DNA of 64,000 nucleotides, from the NCBI GenBank assembly GCA_034440635.1, contig JAOTON010000771.1, forward strand, positions 62,001 through 126,000, in the 5' to 3' direction. This document shows, piece by piece, positions 35,820 through 64,000 of this stretch. The translations under genes and the position numbers were made by a program. Position 1 is the first letter of the stretch; every line of letters begins with the position of its first letter. Source of the DNA: Lepas anatifera. Lineage: Eukaryota > Arthropoda > Thecostraca > Lepadidae. The notes below the pieces were generated by a model, which was given only the letters and a program-made list of their open reading frames with translations, was not told the DNA's origin and searched no databases.

Positions 35820-36045
35820 TGTTTTTATACCCTAGTTGTAGACGTTTTAATGTGTAGACGTTTTGTTTGTAGACGAATTTAGTCTTCCCTATCAGGGCAT
35901 TTTGTAGACTTTTTGATCTGTAGAGAGAATATTCTGTAGACGATTTTAGTTGTAGACGTTTTTAAGTGTAGACGCTTTGTGCCGTAGACGAATTTTATGT
36001 AGAGGAATTGAGTTGTAGACAATTTGTGTGTAGACGTTTTTATAC
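35820..36045. repeat. Degenerate short-unit repeat (TTGTAGACGATTTT)
   Basis: GTAGACG followed by an A/T-rich spacer recurs about ten times at 15-25 bp spacing. Confidence 0.75.
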
Positions 36046-36179
36046 TTCCCCGAGTAGTATTATAAATCCTGCACCAACACGCGCCATGCATGCATTTGTT
36101 GTTATAAACAGTAGATCGGTCGTAGACAAACAATTCTGAAACGGCGCACCTGCTATGAGGGTAGGGAGGGGAGACCTCA

Positions 36180-36440
36180 AATTGCCCACAAACGAAACGC
36201 CCACAGATGAATTCGACCACTGATAAAATCACCCACAGTCAAAATCGTCCACACCAAAATCGCCCACGGCTTAAATTGCCGACAAATAATTTTGCTCACA
36301 GCTCAAATAGGCTACAAAATGCCCTCCAAGGGAGAGATAAATATGACCACAGCTGAAATTCCCCACACTTAAAGCGCCCACAGCACAACATCCACCCGAA
36401 TGAACAACCACCCACAGATTAAACTACCCACAAATGAAAT
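36180..36440. repeat. Degenerate short-unit repeat (CGCCCACAGATGAAAT)
   Basis: CCCACA or CCACAG followed by an A-rich spacer recurs about fourteen times at 15-25 bp spacing. Read on the other strand it gives GTGGGCGATTTT, related to the GTAGACGATTTT unit at 35,820-36,045. Confidence 0.75.
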
Positions 36441-37119
36441 GAGCCACAGTTCTTGCGACGTCTCTTGTAACCTTTGGTATACAACTGTGCCGCTAGATGA
36501 CCAAAAAGCACGAAAGTCTACGGTGTGCACTGAGGGATTGGAAGGTAAAAGTCGGCGCAGGCAAGCTCTGACAAGGTTAAAGCCGCTGTGGCCTGCCAGG
36601 CCTAGTGTGCTCAGCGGCACAGCATAGCTACAGGATATGTAATGCGGCAGTTTTCACAAAGGAAACGCAATGCGGTGCAGCATAACCACAGGACAGTGTG
36701 TTGCAATGGAACGGGTCTCCGAAACATTTCTTTAGGAATTCTCAACTCATGAGTAGGTGCTTTTCATCATGGGTCAATTTCATAGTTTGGTTAGATATTT
36801 ACGTTCATACTCCGCGCATTCAATCGGCAAAGCTGTCAGCTAAATTCATTATTTGTGAATTGCACCATGGGGGAAACAGGATATTTCAGAGACCGTCGAG
36901 CCGTAGTGTTGAGCACCCATGTTCGATAAGTGTCGTTGGTGGATCGCAGGGGGGGCAGAAAAGGCATTTCCCACAACGAAAAAACTCGGACAAAACTATG
37001 TTTTGCCCCTCCCCCTCAAAGCTGTCTACCTCCTTCGTTCGCCGGCTCCTTTTTAATTTATAAGCAGAGTTTAGTTATTTCAACTGAACCAGTCATCTTC
37101 AAACATAACTCGTCAACTT
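36441..37119. other. Unannotated stretch
   Basis: No recognised gene or element. Short frames only. Confidence 0.35.
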
Positions 37120-37121
37120 TA

Positions 37122-37714
37122 GGGTAGAGTGGGGTAAGACGCATACGTTAAGGGAGAATTCGTCTGTACCGATCCTGCCAGGACGGAATTACTTTATTTT
37201 TCTCCGTTAAGTTCTTTAATCGTTTTTCTACCCTCAGATAGAAATTTGTGATTCTGACATGATGCAAAGTGTGCAAAATCTGTTTTTTTCTAGAGACCAT
37301 GTAAAAAGGCGTTTTACCCCTATAGCGGAGTAAAACGCTCAAGCCCCGGATTAAAAGGCCGTCATAAAACTCTCAGCGTATATTTTACCTTTTACTTCAC
37401 GTGAACAAATAGGAATATCATTATACTTACGTTGTAAGACAATTCAGTGACAAAGTTGGTAGGGTGAGCACATTTACATCGCATAGAGTACAATCGCAAC
37501 TTTAAGACACATTGTTTTTATGTCCGGAGATGCAAAAAGCAACAAATGTTTGCTGAAAAACACTGGAGTTTACTGGGCGCGTACAATCATGCCCAGGACC
37601 GGATCAGAAAGGCCGCTACCAGAAAAAATACTAGATGGAGGCTACAATTCATACATCAGCCTGGACATAGTAGTAGGCATCTTACCCAGGTGGGCGCGTT
37701 ACCCCACTCTACCC
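37122..37714. mobile_element. 593-bp MITE with TA duplication (mariner/Tc1-like)
   Basis: Inverted tips GGGTAGAGTGGGGTAA at 37,122 and ending 37,714 are flanked by TA on both sides. TA duplications are typical of Tc1/mariner elements. The interior has no transposase. Confidence 0.75.
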
Positions 37715-39330
37715 TATAAACATTGGACATTGGTCCTCTTGATATTTAGGGCGCGATATAGCCTAAGATACTGAAAGCGCGCTATAAACCCCAATACACA
37801 CCTTTTGATATTTAAAATCATTTTTAAGAGAATGGGCCTAAGATAGCAAAAGCAAGCATCTTGTGGCTACATCTTTCACCCCGTGAAGTTTTTTGAACTT
37901 TGTCTGCCCCCCCCAACCTACCGGCTAGATCCGCCACAGACAGGTGTATTAGTGGTGTGGAAGCACTTGCCTCTTGCCCATTAAAGCAGCCAACAGAAAT
38001 GCAAATATACATTTTATATGCATTGAAAAATGACATAAATCAATTGAAAATAGCATGAAGTGCTATCAACTGAAATCTTAATAGTCGTGCCACTTCAGTG
38101 GTAAGCTATGTACAGGCAACGATTGATCCGGTTATGCCTTAGGGAAATTGTGCGGAAACGTTCAGATAATTCGAAAGGAGGGGCAAGCCGTATTTTGAAG
38201 TCATTTCTTTCTCCTCAAGGTCATAAGGTCAATGGTTAAGATCTTGAACACTGGAAAGACCGTAGGCCACTGCCGTCCCCCTTTCCCTGTTCCTACGTCT
38301 TTGGCTGAAGTCTAGGGTGAGAAAGAGTGAAATGTGCCCAACCTAGGCTGCGCAAAAGCCCATTTGTATCGAACAGACAGTCTACGATCCAAGAAATGTG
38401 TCGACCCGCCGGAGAAAAAAAACAAAAATGAAGTTGACCACTTCAAGTCAGCTTAATCTCAAGCATAGGCGAGAAGACAACACTTGACGCCACAAGACGA
38501 CAGAAACACACAAAAAAACTCCAGTTAACCACTTAAGGTCAGCTTAAGCTCAAGCATGGGCGAGTTGACACTACAGAGAAAAAAGGTATCAATTGGAGAA
38601 AACGAAAGCTACCGCTGTGCTTGCCACTTAATTCATGAATATCCGAGCTTTTCGGAGTTTTTTTTGGTAAGTCCCTTACTCAGATCGGCCTCGCTCAGAA
38701 ATCATAGCCGAAATATCAGTGGCATCAGGCGATGGAAGTTGGAGTAACAAAATCTGTGACCACCAAAACAATACAGGCATTGAGAACTTCAGCTATCAAC
38801 AAAATTTACATTTATCTTGAATTACCTGACCAAATAGTCTGTGCATTCAGTAATTGCAAAAAAACTAAATGGTACATCACCATGCAGTCTGGTACCCGGT
38901 GTCCGACGGCCGTCCAGGTACAGCTGATGAGCTGATGAGCCGGTGAGTCCCGCTCTGAGCATATTCACTGCGTTCACTTGTGCTCAAATACGACCCACAC
39001 TCCTGCACTCACCGCGGCCGCCTCACTGCGGCGAGCGCCCGCCTCCATCCTCCCTCAGGTCGGAACCTCAGCGCTCCAGCAGAGGCGCGCCAAGTCCGCA
39101 GCGGGGTGGGGCAGTGGCAATGGCTGCTGCAGGTTTGGACAGGCGACCTACAGTCTGACCGCACTCCGACCCCTCCGGGAACGAACCATTTGAAAGGGTC
39201 TTAGTGTCGCGCGAATCAGCCTGTTCATCTTGCAGGAGCGTTTCCAGGTCCGGCTAGTTCCTCACTAGCTTATGTAAGTTTTCAATGTTCTTAAACACTT
39301 AAATGTTGGATTTGCAAGCTTGAATTTGCC
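37715..39330. other. Unannotated stretch with a lone hAT-like tip
   Basis: A reversed CTGTGGCGGATCTAGCCGG tip lies near 37,922-37,942 without a clear partner. A tandem-like pair of TTAACCACTTAAGGTCAGCTTAA-type phrases (near 38,430 and 38,525) is present. Otherwise nothing is recognised. Confidence 0.35.
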
Positions 39331-39348
39331 TTGCCCAGACCAAGCCGC

Positions 39349-39825
39349 ATGGACTTTTTCGTTTCAGTTCAATTTTCTAGCCATGTACATCAAGCTGGCG
39401 TTGGGTTTGGTGAGGTAGTCAGAAATGTACACTTCCTTCAGGACTGTCTCTGGCAACATGCCGTTCGTCAGGGCTCCATGGGAGCCCAACTCCTTTCTGG
39501 CGGAGTAGAACTGCTAGTGGTTCCTCCGGGTGGCAAACCTTACGATGATGGACCTCATTTTGGCTGGGTCCGGCCTTTCCTGATGATGGGAAGCGTCTAT
39601 TGCCTTAGGTTTGATGTTGAATTTCATCACTCAGGCCAGTTCGATTACAATCTGATCTGTGTTCTCTCTGTGTACACTTGCCCCGGGGACACAACATATT
39701 CTAACACTCGTCTTGCGAGAATATTGCTAGAGTTCATTGTTTTCTCTGAGCATACTAAGGTTTACTTTAAAGGATTTAATTCAGGGGCGGATCCAGGAAT
39801 TTTCGCTAGGGGGCCGCAGCACTGA
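39349..39825 (+). CDS. Hypothetical ORF, about 158 codons
   Basis: An uninterrupted reading frame starts at an ATG (MDFFVSVQFSS...) and includes segments such as VVPPGGKPYDDGPHFGWVRP. It resembles no family I know. Its 3' end runs into a duplicated 48-bp segment and a hAT-like terminal fragment (39,783-39,826), so the last 15 or so codons are transposon-derived. It could be an exon or a chance frame in non-coding DNA. Confidence 0.2.
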   Translation: MDFFVSVQFSSHVHQAGVGFGEVVRNVHFLQDCLWQHAVRQGSMGAQLLSGGVELLVVPPGGKPYDDGPHFGWVRPFLMMGSVYCLRFDVEFHHSGQFDYNLICVLSVYTCPGDTTYSNTRLARILLEFIVFSEHTKVYFKGFNSGADPGIFARGPQH

Positions 39826-39876
39826 GGGAGTTCATTGTTTTCTCTGAGCATACTAAGGTTCACTTTTAAAGGATTG
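39730..39876. repeat. 48-bp direct duplication flanking a hAT-like fragment
   Basis: AGTTCATTGTTTTCTCTGAG plus CATACTAAGGTT and ACTTTAAAGGATT occurs at about 39,731-39,778 and again at 39,829-39,876. Between the copies lies CAGGGGCGGATCCAGG...GGGCCGCAGCACTGAGGG, a lone hAT-like terminus of the same type as the 8.9-kb element's left end. Confidence 0.8.
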
Positions 39877-39939
39877 AAATTTGAATTTCAGTTCTCAGCT
39901 TCTACTTTCGAGCCAGCTTGCATCACTAGTCGCTCCAAC

Positions 39940-40081
39940 CACAGGCGGATGCAGAAGCGCCGTTTGGGGGGGCAACTCGGGAAAAATTGTAAAGACACAG
40001 TTTTTTTTAGGAAAATGGGCCAAAATTTCGCCATTTGGGGGGCATGGTCCCTTGCCCCCTCGCCCTCTGGATCCACTAGTG
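39940..40081. mobile_element. 142-bp hAT-like miniature element
   Basis: Tips CACAGGCGGATGCAG and inverted CACTAGTGGATCCAG are flanked by GCTCCAAC and GCTACAAT, six of eight bases identical, an aged 8-bp duplication. Confidence 0.6.
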
Positions 40082-40153
40082 GCTACAATTACTTTTTTGT
40101 CAGCCTCCTTATTACATCACCATTCTCCAGGCATGCAATTAGTGCGTCCTTAA

Positions 40154-41176
40154 CACGCGCACTGGAGGGGGGCCTCGGAGGCCCCCCCCACCTGTTTTTC
40201 CAAGGTGGCCGGAGAACCGCTGGTAGCCGAAAAACGAAACGTGGCCACATTTAACAGAATTTAATAGCGCGTCGATTGGTGAAGACCTTTTTTTTAAAAT
40301 CGGCCGAAAATTTTTTTACTTATAGGCTTTCAAAGTCAGACCTGCATTTTGAGATCGCCGTAAACGCACGGTCGGACCAGTTAGCTTGCATTGAAGACCG
40401 AGTGGTGACGTCATAACGTCATATAAGCGGGACTATATGTCAAGGTCACTTCACATGAAAGTCAAGGTCAAGGTCAAAGGTCACAGGTCAAGGTCATATC
40501 TGCACTTTCAAGGTCACTGACCACTGTGCGTCCGGCCAAATGACGTTACCCCGTCTGACATATATTATGCTATGACGTCATCGGTAGGGTACCCCAATAC
40601 AAAGGTCAAGGTCAAAGGTCAAGGTCAAAAGTCATTGGGAAAGGTCAATCCTCATTTCCCGCCAAACAGAGGCTACAGTGTTAGTCAAAGCGTAAATAAT
40701 AAGTAGTATACCATATGGTGACCTTAAAGGTCAATGACCTTGAATGACCTTGACCCAAAAGTTGTGGGGAAGCCTCTTTGAGACCTCTTCTCTATGAACC
40801 TTGTCCGCCTTTAGCTTATTCCCGCCATTTTCCTGCATAATCACAGCATTTACCAATCGATCCAAGCATGGCCAATATTTGACCTTTACGACCTCGTTTG
40901 ACCTTGAAGATATTGACCTAGGTCAATGAAAATCTGCATAATCACAGCATTTACCAATCGATCCAAGCATGGCCAATATTTGACCTTTACGACCTCCTTT
41001 GACCTTGAAGATATTGACCTAGGTCAATCAAAATTGGTCATCTTATGTAGATCACCATAGCCCCCACCCACCTACCAAGTGGCGTTTTTCTAACCATCTT
41101 AGTTTCCGAGATCTTAGGGGGCCTACCAGGCCCCCCTCCAGTGCGTGTTAGTGCCAGACCCCCTCCAGTGCGGGTG
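40154..41176 (+). mobile_element. TTAA MITE, GGTCA-rich family 1
   Basis: It begins CACGCGCACTGGAGGGGGGC after TTAA (40,150-40,153) and ends CCCTCCAGTGCGGGTG before TTAA (41,177-41,180). The right terminus is duplicated (CTCCAGTGCGTG at 41,136-41,147 and again at 41,163-41,176). The body holds many AAGGTCA words and a 101-bp tandem duplication (40,834-41,033). A decayed copy is split by the 8.9-kb insertion at 3,075. Confidence 0.8.
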
Positions 41177-41219
41177 TTAAGCTCACTTTGCGTAAGCATT
41201 GTGAGTCTATATATCTTAA

Positions 41220-42133
41220 CCCGCGCCCCGGTGGGCCTCCGAGCCACCTTCGCCCTGGTGGGGGTGCTTGAACACCCCCGCGAACTCGGCCCCTATGCGG
41301 GATAACGAAAAACGCAAACGCTGGTGGATAGCTAATAACAATTCATGAAGAAACTACATCAGTCACTTTTTGGCTCTGGTCAATATTGAGGTCATGACAG
41401 GTCAAATGTGTCATTTTGTGTAGAGTTTTTGGTCTCTAGCATCTGACAGAGTTGAGTTAGAATGATTTGTTAGGCACCATTCGATTCCTATCGTCACGTC
41501 GAATCGAATGATGTATAATATGATCATGCTAGGTCAAAACACAAATGATCTGACCTCAGGCCAGGTCAAGGTCACTTTTTAACCTAACAGTCAATATGCA
41601 TGTCAATCGACACGCAATAGCAATCCAAACGCAATGCCATCAAAATAAAACCTGTATCATCATTTCATGCAAAGTTATTGACGTAAGTTCGAAAACTGTT
41701 TAAATAGCCCCAGATGACCTCTCTGAGGTTACAGGTCAAAAATTGCAGCATGAACCTGGATAGAGGCCCAGGATATTACGATTTGTAGAATATGAGGTCA
41801 GGGTCGGTATTTGATCTAAGGTCATCGATATGAAAAATTACGGAATATATGTTGTAGTAATCGGTGGGCCCATTATATGGTATAAGTTTCAACCCTATAG
41901 ATTCACCCATTTTTTACTTATGCCACCTTAAACATTTTTGGAGGTGAGGCCACTTGTCCTGCACTGGTGACCTGACCTAAGATGACCCAACCTTAACATT
42001 TCGGGAAAAGTTGCGGAATTTATCAAACATAAGGTGTGCCAAGTACAGCGGCGCTTCACGCCGCCGTTTCTTCGTGTCGCCGGAAGAACCCGAGGGGGTT
42101 GTTCAAACACCCCCCACCCCCACCGGGTGAGGG
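41220..42133 (+). mobile_element. TTAA MITE, family 2
   Basis: CCCGCGCCCCGGTGGGCC follows TTAA (41,216-41,219), and the right end CACCGGGTGAGGG is followed by CTAA, a decayed TTAA. It is the full-length relative of 3,217-3,967, sharing TGACCTCAGG, GGTCAATATTGAGGTCATGA and the GGCGCTTC...CCGCCGTTT region near the right end. Confidence 0.8.
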
Positions 42134-42229
42134 CTAAGCGATAAGCACCACTCATTGCCGCCGGCCACTCAAATGAACGGCACTGTTCCGTTTGTCGTTG
42201 TACTGGCGCTCTGCTCACATTGCACTCTT

Positions 42230-42445
42230 GCTCTCTCCTCGACCCGTAACCCGTCTCTCCTCCCTTCTCGCCCCGTGGCCCGTCTCTCCTCCCTTCTCGC
42301 CCCGTGGCCCGTCTCTCCTCCCTTCTCGCCCCGTGGCCCGTCTCTCCTCCCTTCGCCCGTGGCCCGTATCTCCTCCCTTCTCGACCCGTGGCCCGTCTCT
42401 CCTCCCTTCTCGCCCCGTAGCCCGTCCCTCCTCCCTCTCTCGACC
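42230..42445. repeat. 30-bp minisatellite, about 7 copies
   Basis: The unit CCCGTGGCCCGTCTCTCCTC plus CCTTCTCGCC is repeated with few changes. Because 30 is a multiple of three, frames stay open on both strands, giving repeat-driven ORFs (42,155-42,523). Confidence 0.9.
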
Positions 42446-43450
42446 CGGCGCGTCCCGACCCGGGCGGCGGCCAATGGCAGACAGACCGGTGTCACACCGC
42501 GTATAAACAGCCGCCGTTAGCACTGAGTATGACGAGCTTCAGATTCAGCCTTCAATCTAGGCAACTCAATGTACTGGTGTTCACGGACTCGGATGACATG
42601 TGAATCACTACACGAGCGATAGTGCTGAAGAGAGAAGTGTTGGTCAATGCTAAGTTATGTACTTGTTCACAACGCCAGGCATAACGTGTGCAATAGATCT
42701 GGGAAAAGAGCTATGCATCCTAATCGCACACAATCGAAGAGGTCCTCCGCTACGCAATGAATGTGTCGTGTTTCATGAAGCCTGGCCGACTGCAGATGGC
42801 AGCAAAACCAGTTTCAATTTCTATCCTGTTTTAAGGCCAAACCGGTCCCTTTTAAAAGAGGTCATTTTTAGAGTCCGCTACTACCAACAACCTGACTATT
42901 GTAGACTACGCTGGGCCAATTTGGTAAAATCACGTACATAATCGATAGCCAGCCACCAAGCTGATAAGATAGTTTGTTGGAAAAGGGTCAGCGAATGTAA
43001 AAAAACACCAAAGGTCAAGCAAGGTCACTGACCTTAAATGATCCTCACAATATAATCTAGCAGACGTTTAAATAAGCTGCTGACATCAATCTCCGAGGAA
43101 GTGGATAGCCATCTGGCTTATTGACCTTTGATTTCCGAGGTCAGTCAAGGTCTGTGACCAGAAAGGACCTAGTTTGGCATCTGACAGTATATGCCGAACA
43201 TTCAACCGTATTAAAAGCCGTTTTACTGATACCTACTGCAGTTGCTTGCGTACTCGGAGAGGCCAAAACTCGCCAGGGTATACTGGGTTGCAAAGGTCAT
43301 TTATTGACCTTTTGCGATTTCAAGCACGAATTTGCTCGTACATAATATTGCAAACGTCTTAAAACATGCGTCTGTGATGTTGTTCTGTTAAAGGTGGGCG
43401 CACAACCGCGTCGTGACTATGTTTTACATGTTTTAGTATATTCAGGTTAT
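42446..43450. other. Unannotated stretch
   Basis: A 94-codon frame at 42,657-42,941 and overlapping frames at 43,121-43,362 have no recognisable family. TGACCT words are frequent after 43,000. Confidence 0.35.
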
Positions 43451-43454
43451 TTAT

Positions 43455-44442
43455 CACGCGACCCGCTGGGGGGGGCTTTTTCGCCCCCCCGTATCTCGTT
43501 CTCCACGAAAGCTAAAGGAAAATTACGGGCGGCGTTTGACAGCTCTTGACAAAACGAATAGATGTTATACGAAGCATTTTTATGTCAGGTCAATATTGAG
43601 GTCAGCATAGGTCAAAGAAGGCTCCATAGGCTTACTACAGGGCAGTGGACGTTTCCCTCTCTAGATCTGCCCTCCGGAGAGCTAGAGCAAATCTTTATGC
43701 ATCATTAGATTCCTCTCATCGTGGCGAATCAAATGATGCATAATACGACCTTACTAGGTCAAATAATACGCAAAATGGCCTGACCTCGAGCTAGGTCAGG
43801 GTCACAGAGTGACCTGGTATGGTCATGTTGCATATCAATCGACTCCCCGTGACAATATAAGCACAATGCAAGCAAAATGGGAGCTTTATCTCAATTCAGT
43901 GAGAAGTTATTGGCAAAACAATCACTCTCTCCTCCCGTGGCCTGATATGACCTTTGAGAGGTCAGATGCTCAAAAATAAACTTTATGGTCAAGATCCTGG
44001 TAAGAATAGACGGGTTGAGGATTTTCAGCTTTATCTATCCAGTCTTTCCTGAAAACGAGCCAATTCTATTTTTCACCATAGACTTATAATGGGGTGACCA
44101 AAGAATTGACCCCACCTTTGTATCAATAATGTCAAAATTCCGAGTTAAGATTTGTAGCCTAATGACCTTATCATATTGTAAGTTTCAAACTGATCGGTTT
44201 GTTATGTTCCTGGGCTCTGCTTCAAACTCGTAATTTTAGGTTTTAGGTCGGGTCACTTGACCCTGAATAGCTCCTTGACCTGATGACCTTAACTAAACAA
44301 TTGTCAATTAAAATTGACAGGCGACCTTGATTGATGTATTGGTATGTACCGTAAGTTTCGTTGTTCTGCGTCTCTTCGTTTTTTGAGCTATCTGGGGAAA
44401 ACCAGGAGGGGAGGCGAATTTCGCCCCCCAGCGGGGCGCGTG
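43455..44442 (+). mobile_element. TTAA-type MITE, family 3, copy A
   Basis: Tips CACGCGACCCGCTGGGGG and inverted CACGCGCCCCGCTGGGG are flanked by TTAT on both sides. It is a close inverted relative of 50,059-51,067 along its length (CGAAAGCTAAAGGAAAATTA near the left end, GCGTCTCTTCGTTTTTTGAG near the right). There is no coding capacity. Confidence 0.85.
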
Positions 44443-44446
44443 TTAT

Positions 44447-45595
44447 GTGACCGATCAAGGTCGCCAATGAACCTCCGATAAAATTATATACCATCGGAGA
44501 GTTAAGGCCAAAAGCAACACTGCAACTTACCGCGTTGTCTTTCTTAGTTATTAAAAGGCTAGGGAAGGAGATCAAACGGGACCTCCCCGGTAGCTCGAGG
44601 GTATAAAATACCTCCGGTAAGGCTACGATTAATCAGATACTCCTATCCTCTTGATTTCTATATTTCGAACATATTCCTTGTCTAAAAATATACAACCAAT
44701 GGCATACCATGGTCGTTTTCAGCATCCCTTTAATATTTGTTTTATTAATGGTTGAATCTGCGTCAAAGTAAACCTGCTTCCATTCCTGAGACGAGGAATA
44801 TATTATCAGGGTGCATGTCGGCATACCCACATAGTCGCAGCCTGTTAGTCGTTTTAAAATCGTTAGTCGTTTCAAATATAGAATATAGATGAACTTAAAC
44901 TCTACTGGCGATGTTTGATCTCGCCCTCTGAGGCATGTTGGCAAATGCCGCACCAAGGAAACACGTGTTAATTCACCTACGAGCCCAAACTCAGAAACAC
45001 AATCAGATTCAGAATATATTCTAACTTTGTAAAATGGATCTAGATTAGGCGAACGCCGGTCCCTTCTATGACTTACTGAGTACTAAACAAATACAAGCTT
45101 GTTGCGTCTGGCACTCGCGTCACCAATCCACACTAAGACGCAAAAATGCACAACTCCAGTTCGGAAGATGAAAAGAGACAATTGGAAATATCTGTCCACG
45201 TTTTCCAGTCAAGCCCCAAAAGACGACTGTGCAGACCCGTATGACTATTGAACGCAAGGCAAGAAAAGGTAATTGCATTGAATGCATCCGTTGTCCCGTT
45301 TCGAAGGCCGCCGAACGGGCTCAGCAGCCTGCCAGTGTTCTACTGTTCCGGTGGGCGCAAACACCTAATTAGTACCACACCAAGCACGCAACGCGACAGT
45401 TGAGAAAAAGCAACAAGATAGAGTTGGGCGGAGGGCCAGTATGGCAGGCGGCGACAACACCTCTAACGCCGCCGCCGCCTCCGCCTCATCTCGCCTTCAC
45501 ATCCAAAACGGCCAACAGTCACATAGATATCAACCTCCCAGCAGCAGGCACTAAAAGATCACCCTCAGCTGGACATCTCGCTCCGCCGGCGAGCG
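44447..45595. other. Unannotated stretch
   Basis: No recognised gene or element. It lies downstream of the calpain gene on that gene's strand. Confidence 0.35.
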
Positions 45596-45838
45596 GCTGC
45601 TCACGTGGTCACACTCCACCGACAGGCAGCTGGTCACGTGGTCACACTCCGCCGGCGGGCAGCGGTCACATGGTCACACTCCGCCGTGGTAGCGGTCACG
45701 TGGCCACACTCCGCCGGCGGGCAGCGGTCACGTGGTCACACTCCGCCGGCGGGTAGCGGTCACGTGGTCACACTCCGCCGGTGGGAAGCTGGTCACATGG
45801 TCACACTCCGCCGGCGGGCAGCTGGTCACATGGTCAAA
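45596..45838. repeat. Minisatellite with CACGTG words, about 8 copies
   Basis: Units of 30-36 bp built on GGTCACGTGGTCACACTCCG then CCGGCGGGCAGC are tandemly repeated 380-620 bp downstream of the calpain stop. About five units carry the palindrome CACGTG and three carry CACATG. The plus-strand frames across it are repeat artefacts. Confidence 0.85.
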
Positions 45839-46217
45839 GCTCGCCGTCTCTTAACAACTGGATTTAATTGTACAACCTTGCTCACGTTCGCGATGGTGGA
45901 ACTGCATGTGGATGCTCAGATGAGTGGTTTGGTGGCACTTTCACATCTGGCCCGTGCAGAACCGCCGCAGACGCACCCTCCCAGCCGTTCGACCCCGGTG
46001 GGAGACTTCTCTCTGGATTCAGCTGGACACAGCGAAACGTCAGTCCTGCAACTACTACAGCTGTCTTTCAACTTGATTTGCTGGTCGAACTGACTGCAGC
46101 AGACTTCTACAAAGCACGGTACGCAGTCCACCGGTCTCCCTCCGTCCGCCAACAAGACGTAGGAAACACGCGCCCTGGAGAGGGCTACCTGTACCTCTGT
46201 CTCGCAGACGTGTACTC

Positions 46218-63692
<17,475 letters not shown>

Positions 63693-63843
63693 CTGCATCA
63701 CACAGCGTGCTGTATCAATCGTCAATTCATTAGCGTGTTCATTTCAGGATGTTTGTTTAAGTAAAAAAAGAGACCGCGCCGACAACGAGCACCGAGCTCC
63801 AATTCTCAATGTGTTGACGGCTTGAGCGGAAGGATGACGGGTA

Positions 63844-64000
63844 CAGTGGCGGATACAAGGGGGGCCAGGGAGGAAGGGCTCAAGCCCCCAAATGGCTGTG
63901 TGCCTGTGGTTAATGCATTGGAGGAGGCTGATCCGACACAACGGTGGGGGAGGCTCGGACCCCTAACCCTTTCCCCAAAATAAAGTCCTGGATCCTCCAC
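63844..64000. mobile_element. Short hAT-like element, reaching the window edge
   Basis: CAGTGGCGGATACAAGG at 63,844 and a reversed GTGGAGGATCCAGGA at the last bases of the window form an inverted pair. The final bases and the target-site duplication are cut off. Confidence 0.6.

Noticed and set aside
42155..42523. Four overlapping open frames on both strands
   Set aside because: A 30-bp repeat without stops keeps frames open; no domain is recognisable.

Overview
The window is from a repeat-dense animal nuclear genome, probably an invertebrate. Genes are split by canonical GT/AG introns, there are many microsatellites and minisatellites, and the mobile elements are animal types: hAT-like and other cut-and-paste DNA transposons, TTAA MITEs, a tRNA-derived SINE, a Penelope-like element and non-LTR retroelement scraps. 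A short (TTAGG)n run near 33,980 fits an arthropod telomere motif. That is only a weak hint, and I cannot name the species.

The one confidently identified host gene lies on the minus strand at the right end. A classical calpain (Ca2+-dependent cysteine protease) runs from 63,692 down to its stop at 46,218. I resolve 13 exons with canonical splice sites and unbroken phase, coding for 630 residues. The N-terminal part (about 80 residues by comparison with vertebrate calpain-2) must lie beyond base 64,000. The Cys/His/Asn triad, the C2-like beta-sandwich region and the penta-EF-hand tail are all visible. Its introns carry a MITE, a SINE copy, TA, GT and GA runs, and three minisatellites. One minisatellite has copied a real 3' splice site ten times. 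Another begins about 15 bp past a 5' splice site and is open in the upstream exon's frame.

The left third (1-22,340) is a nest of transposons that can be dissected by target-site duplications (TSDs). At 3,075-11,986 an 8.9-kb hAT-like element with an 8-bp TSD sits inside an older GGTCA-rich element. It carries a TTAA MITE and a roughly 4-kb GGCGCC-punctuated tandem array. At 13,361-22,334 a second transposon encodes a decayed DDE-type transposase. It is interrupted by a 3.2-kb fold-back element (TSD AGGT), which contains a probable TTAA MITE at its palindrome centre and SINE copies. A 1.45-kb hAT element (TSD ATGACAAC) interrupts it again.

The middle (22,340-45,900) holds non-LTR and Penelope-like remnants, several degenerate minisatellites, a telomere-like run inside an inverted repeat, short hAT-like and TA-flanked MITEs, and a cluster of three TTAA MITEs rich in the AGGTCA nuclear-receptor half-site. 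A possible three-exon cysteine-containing gene of unknown family lies on the minus strand at 34,972-35,780. Most other open frames in the window are repeat-driven or shadows.
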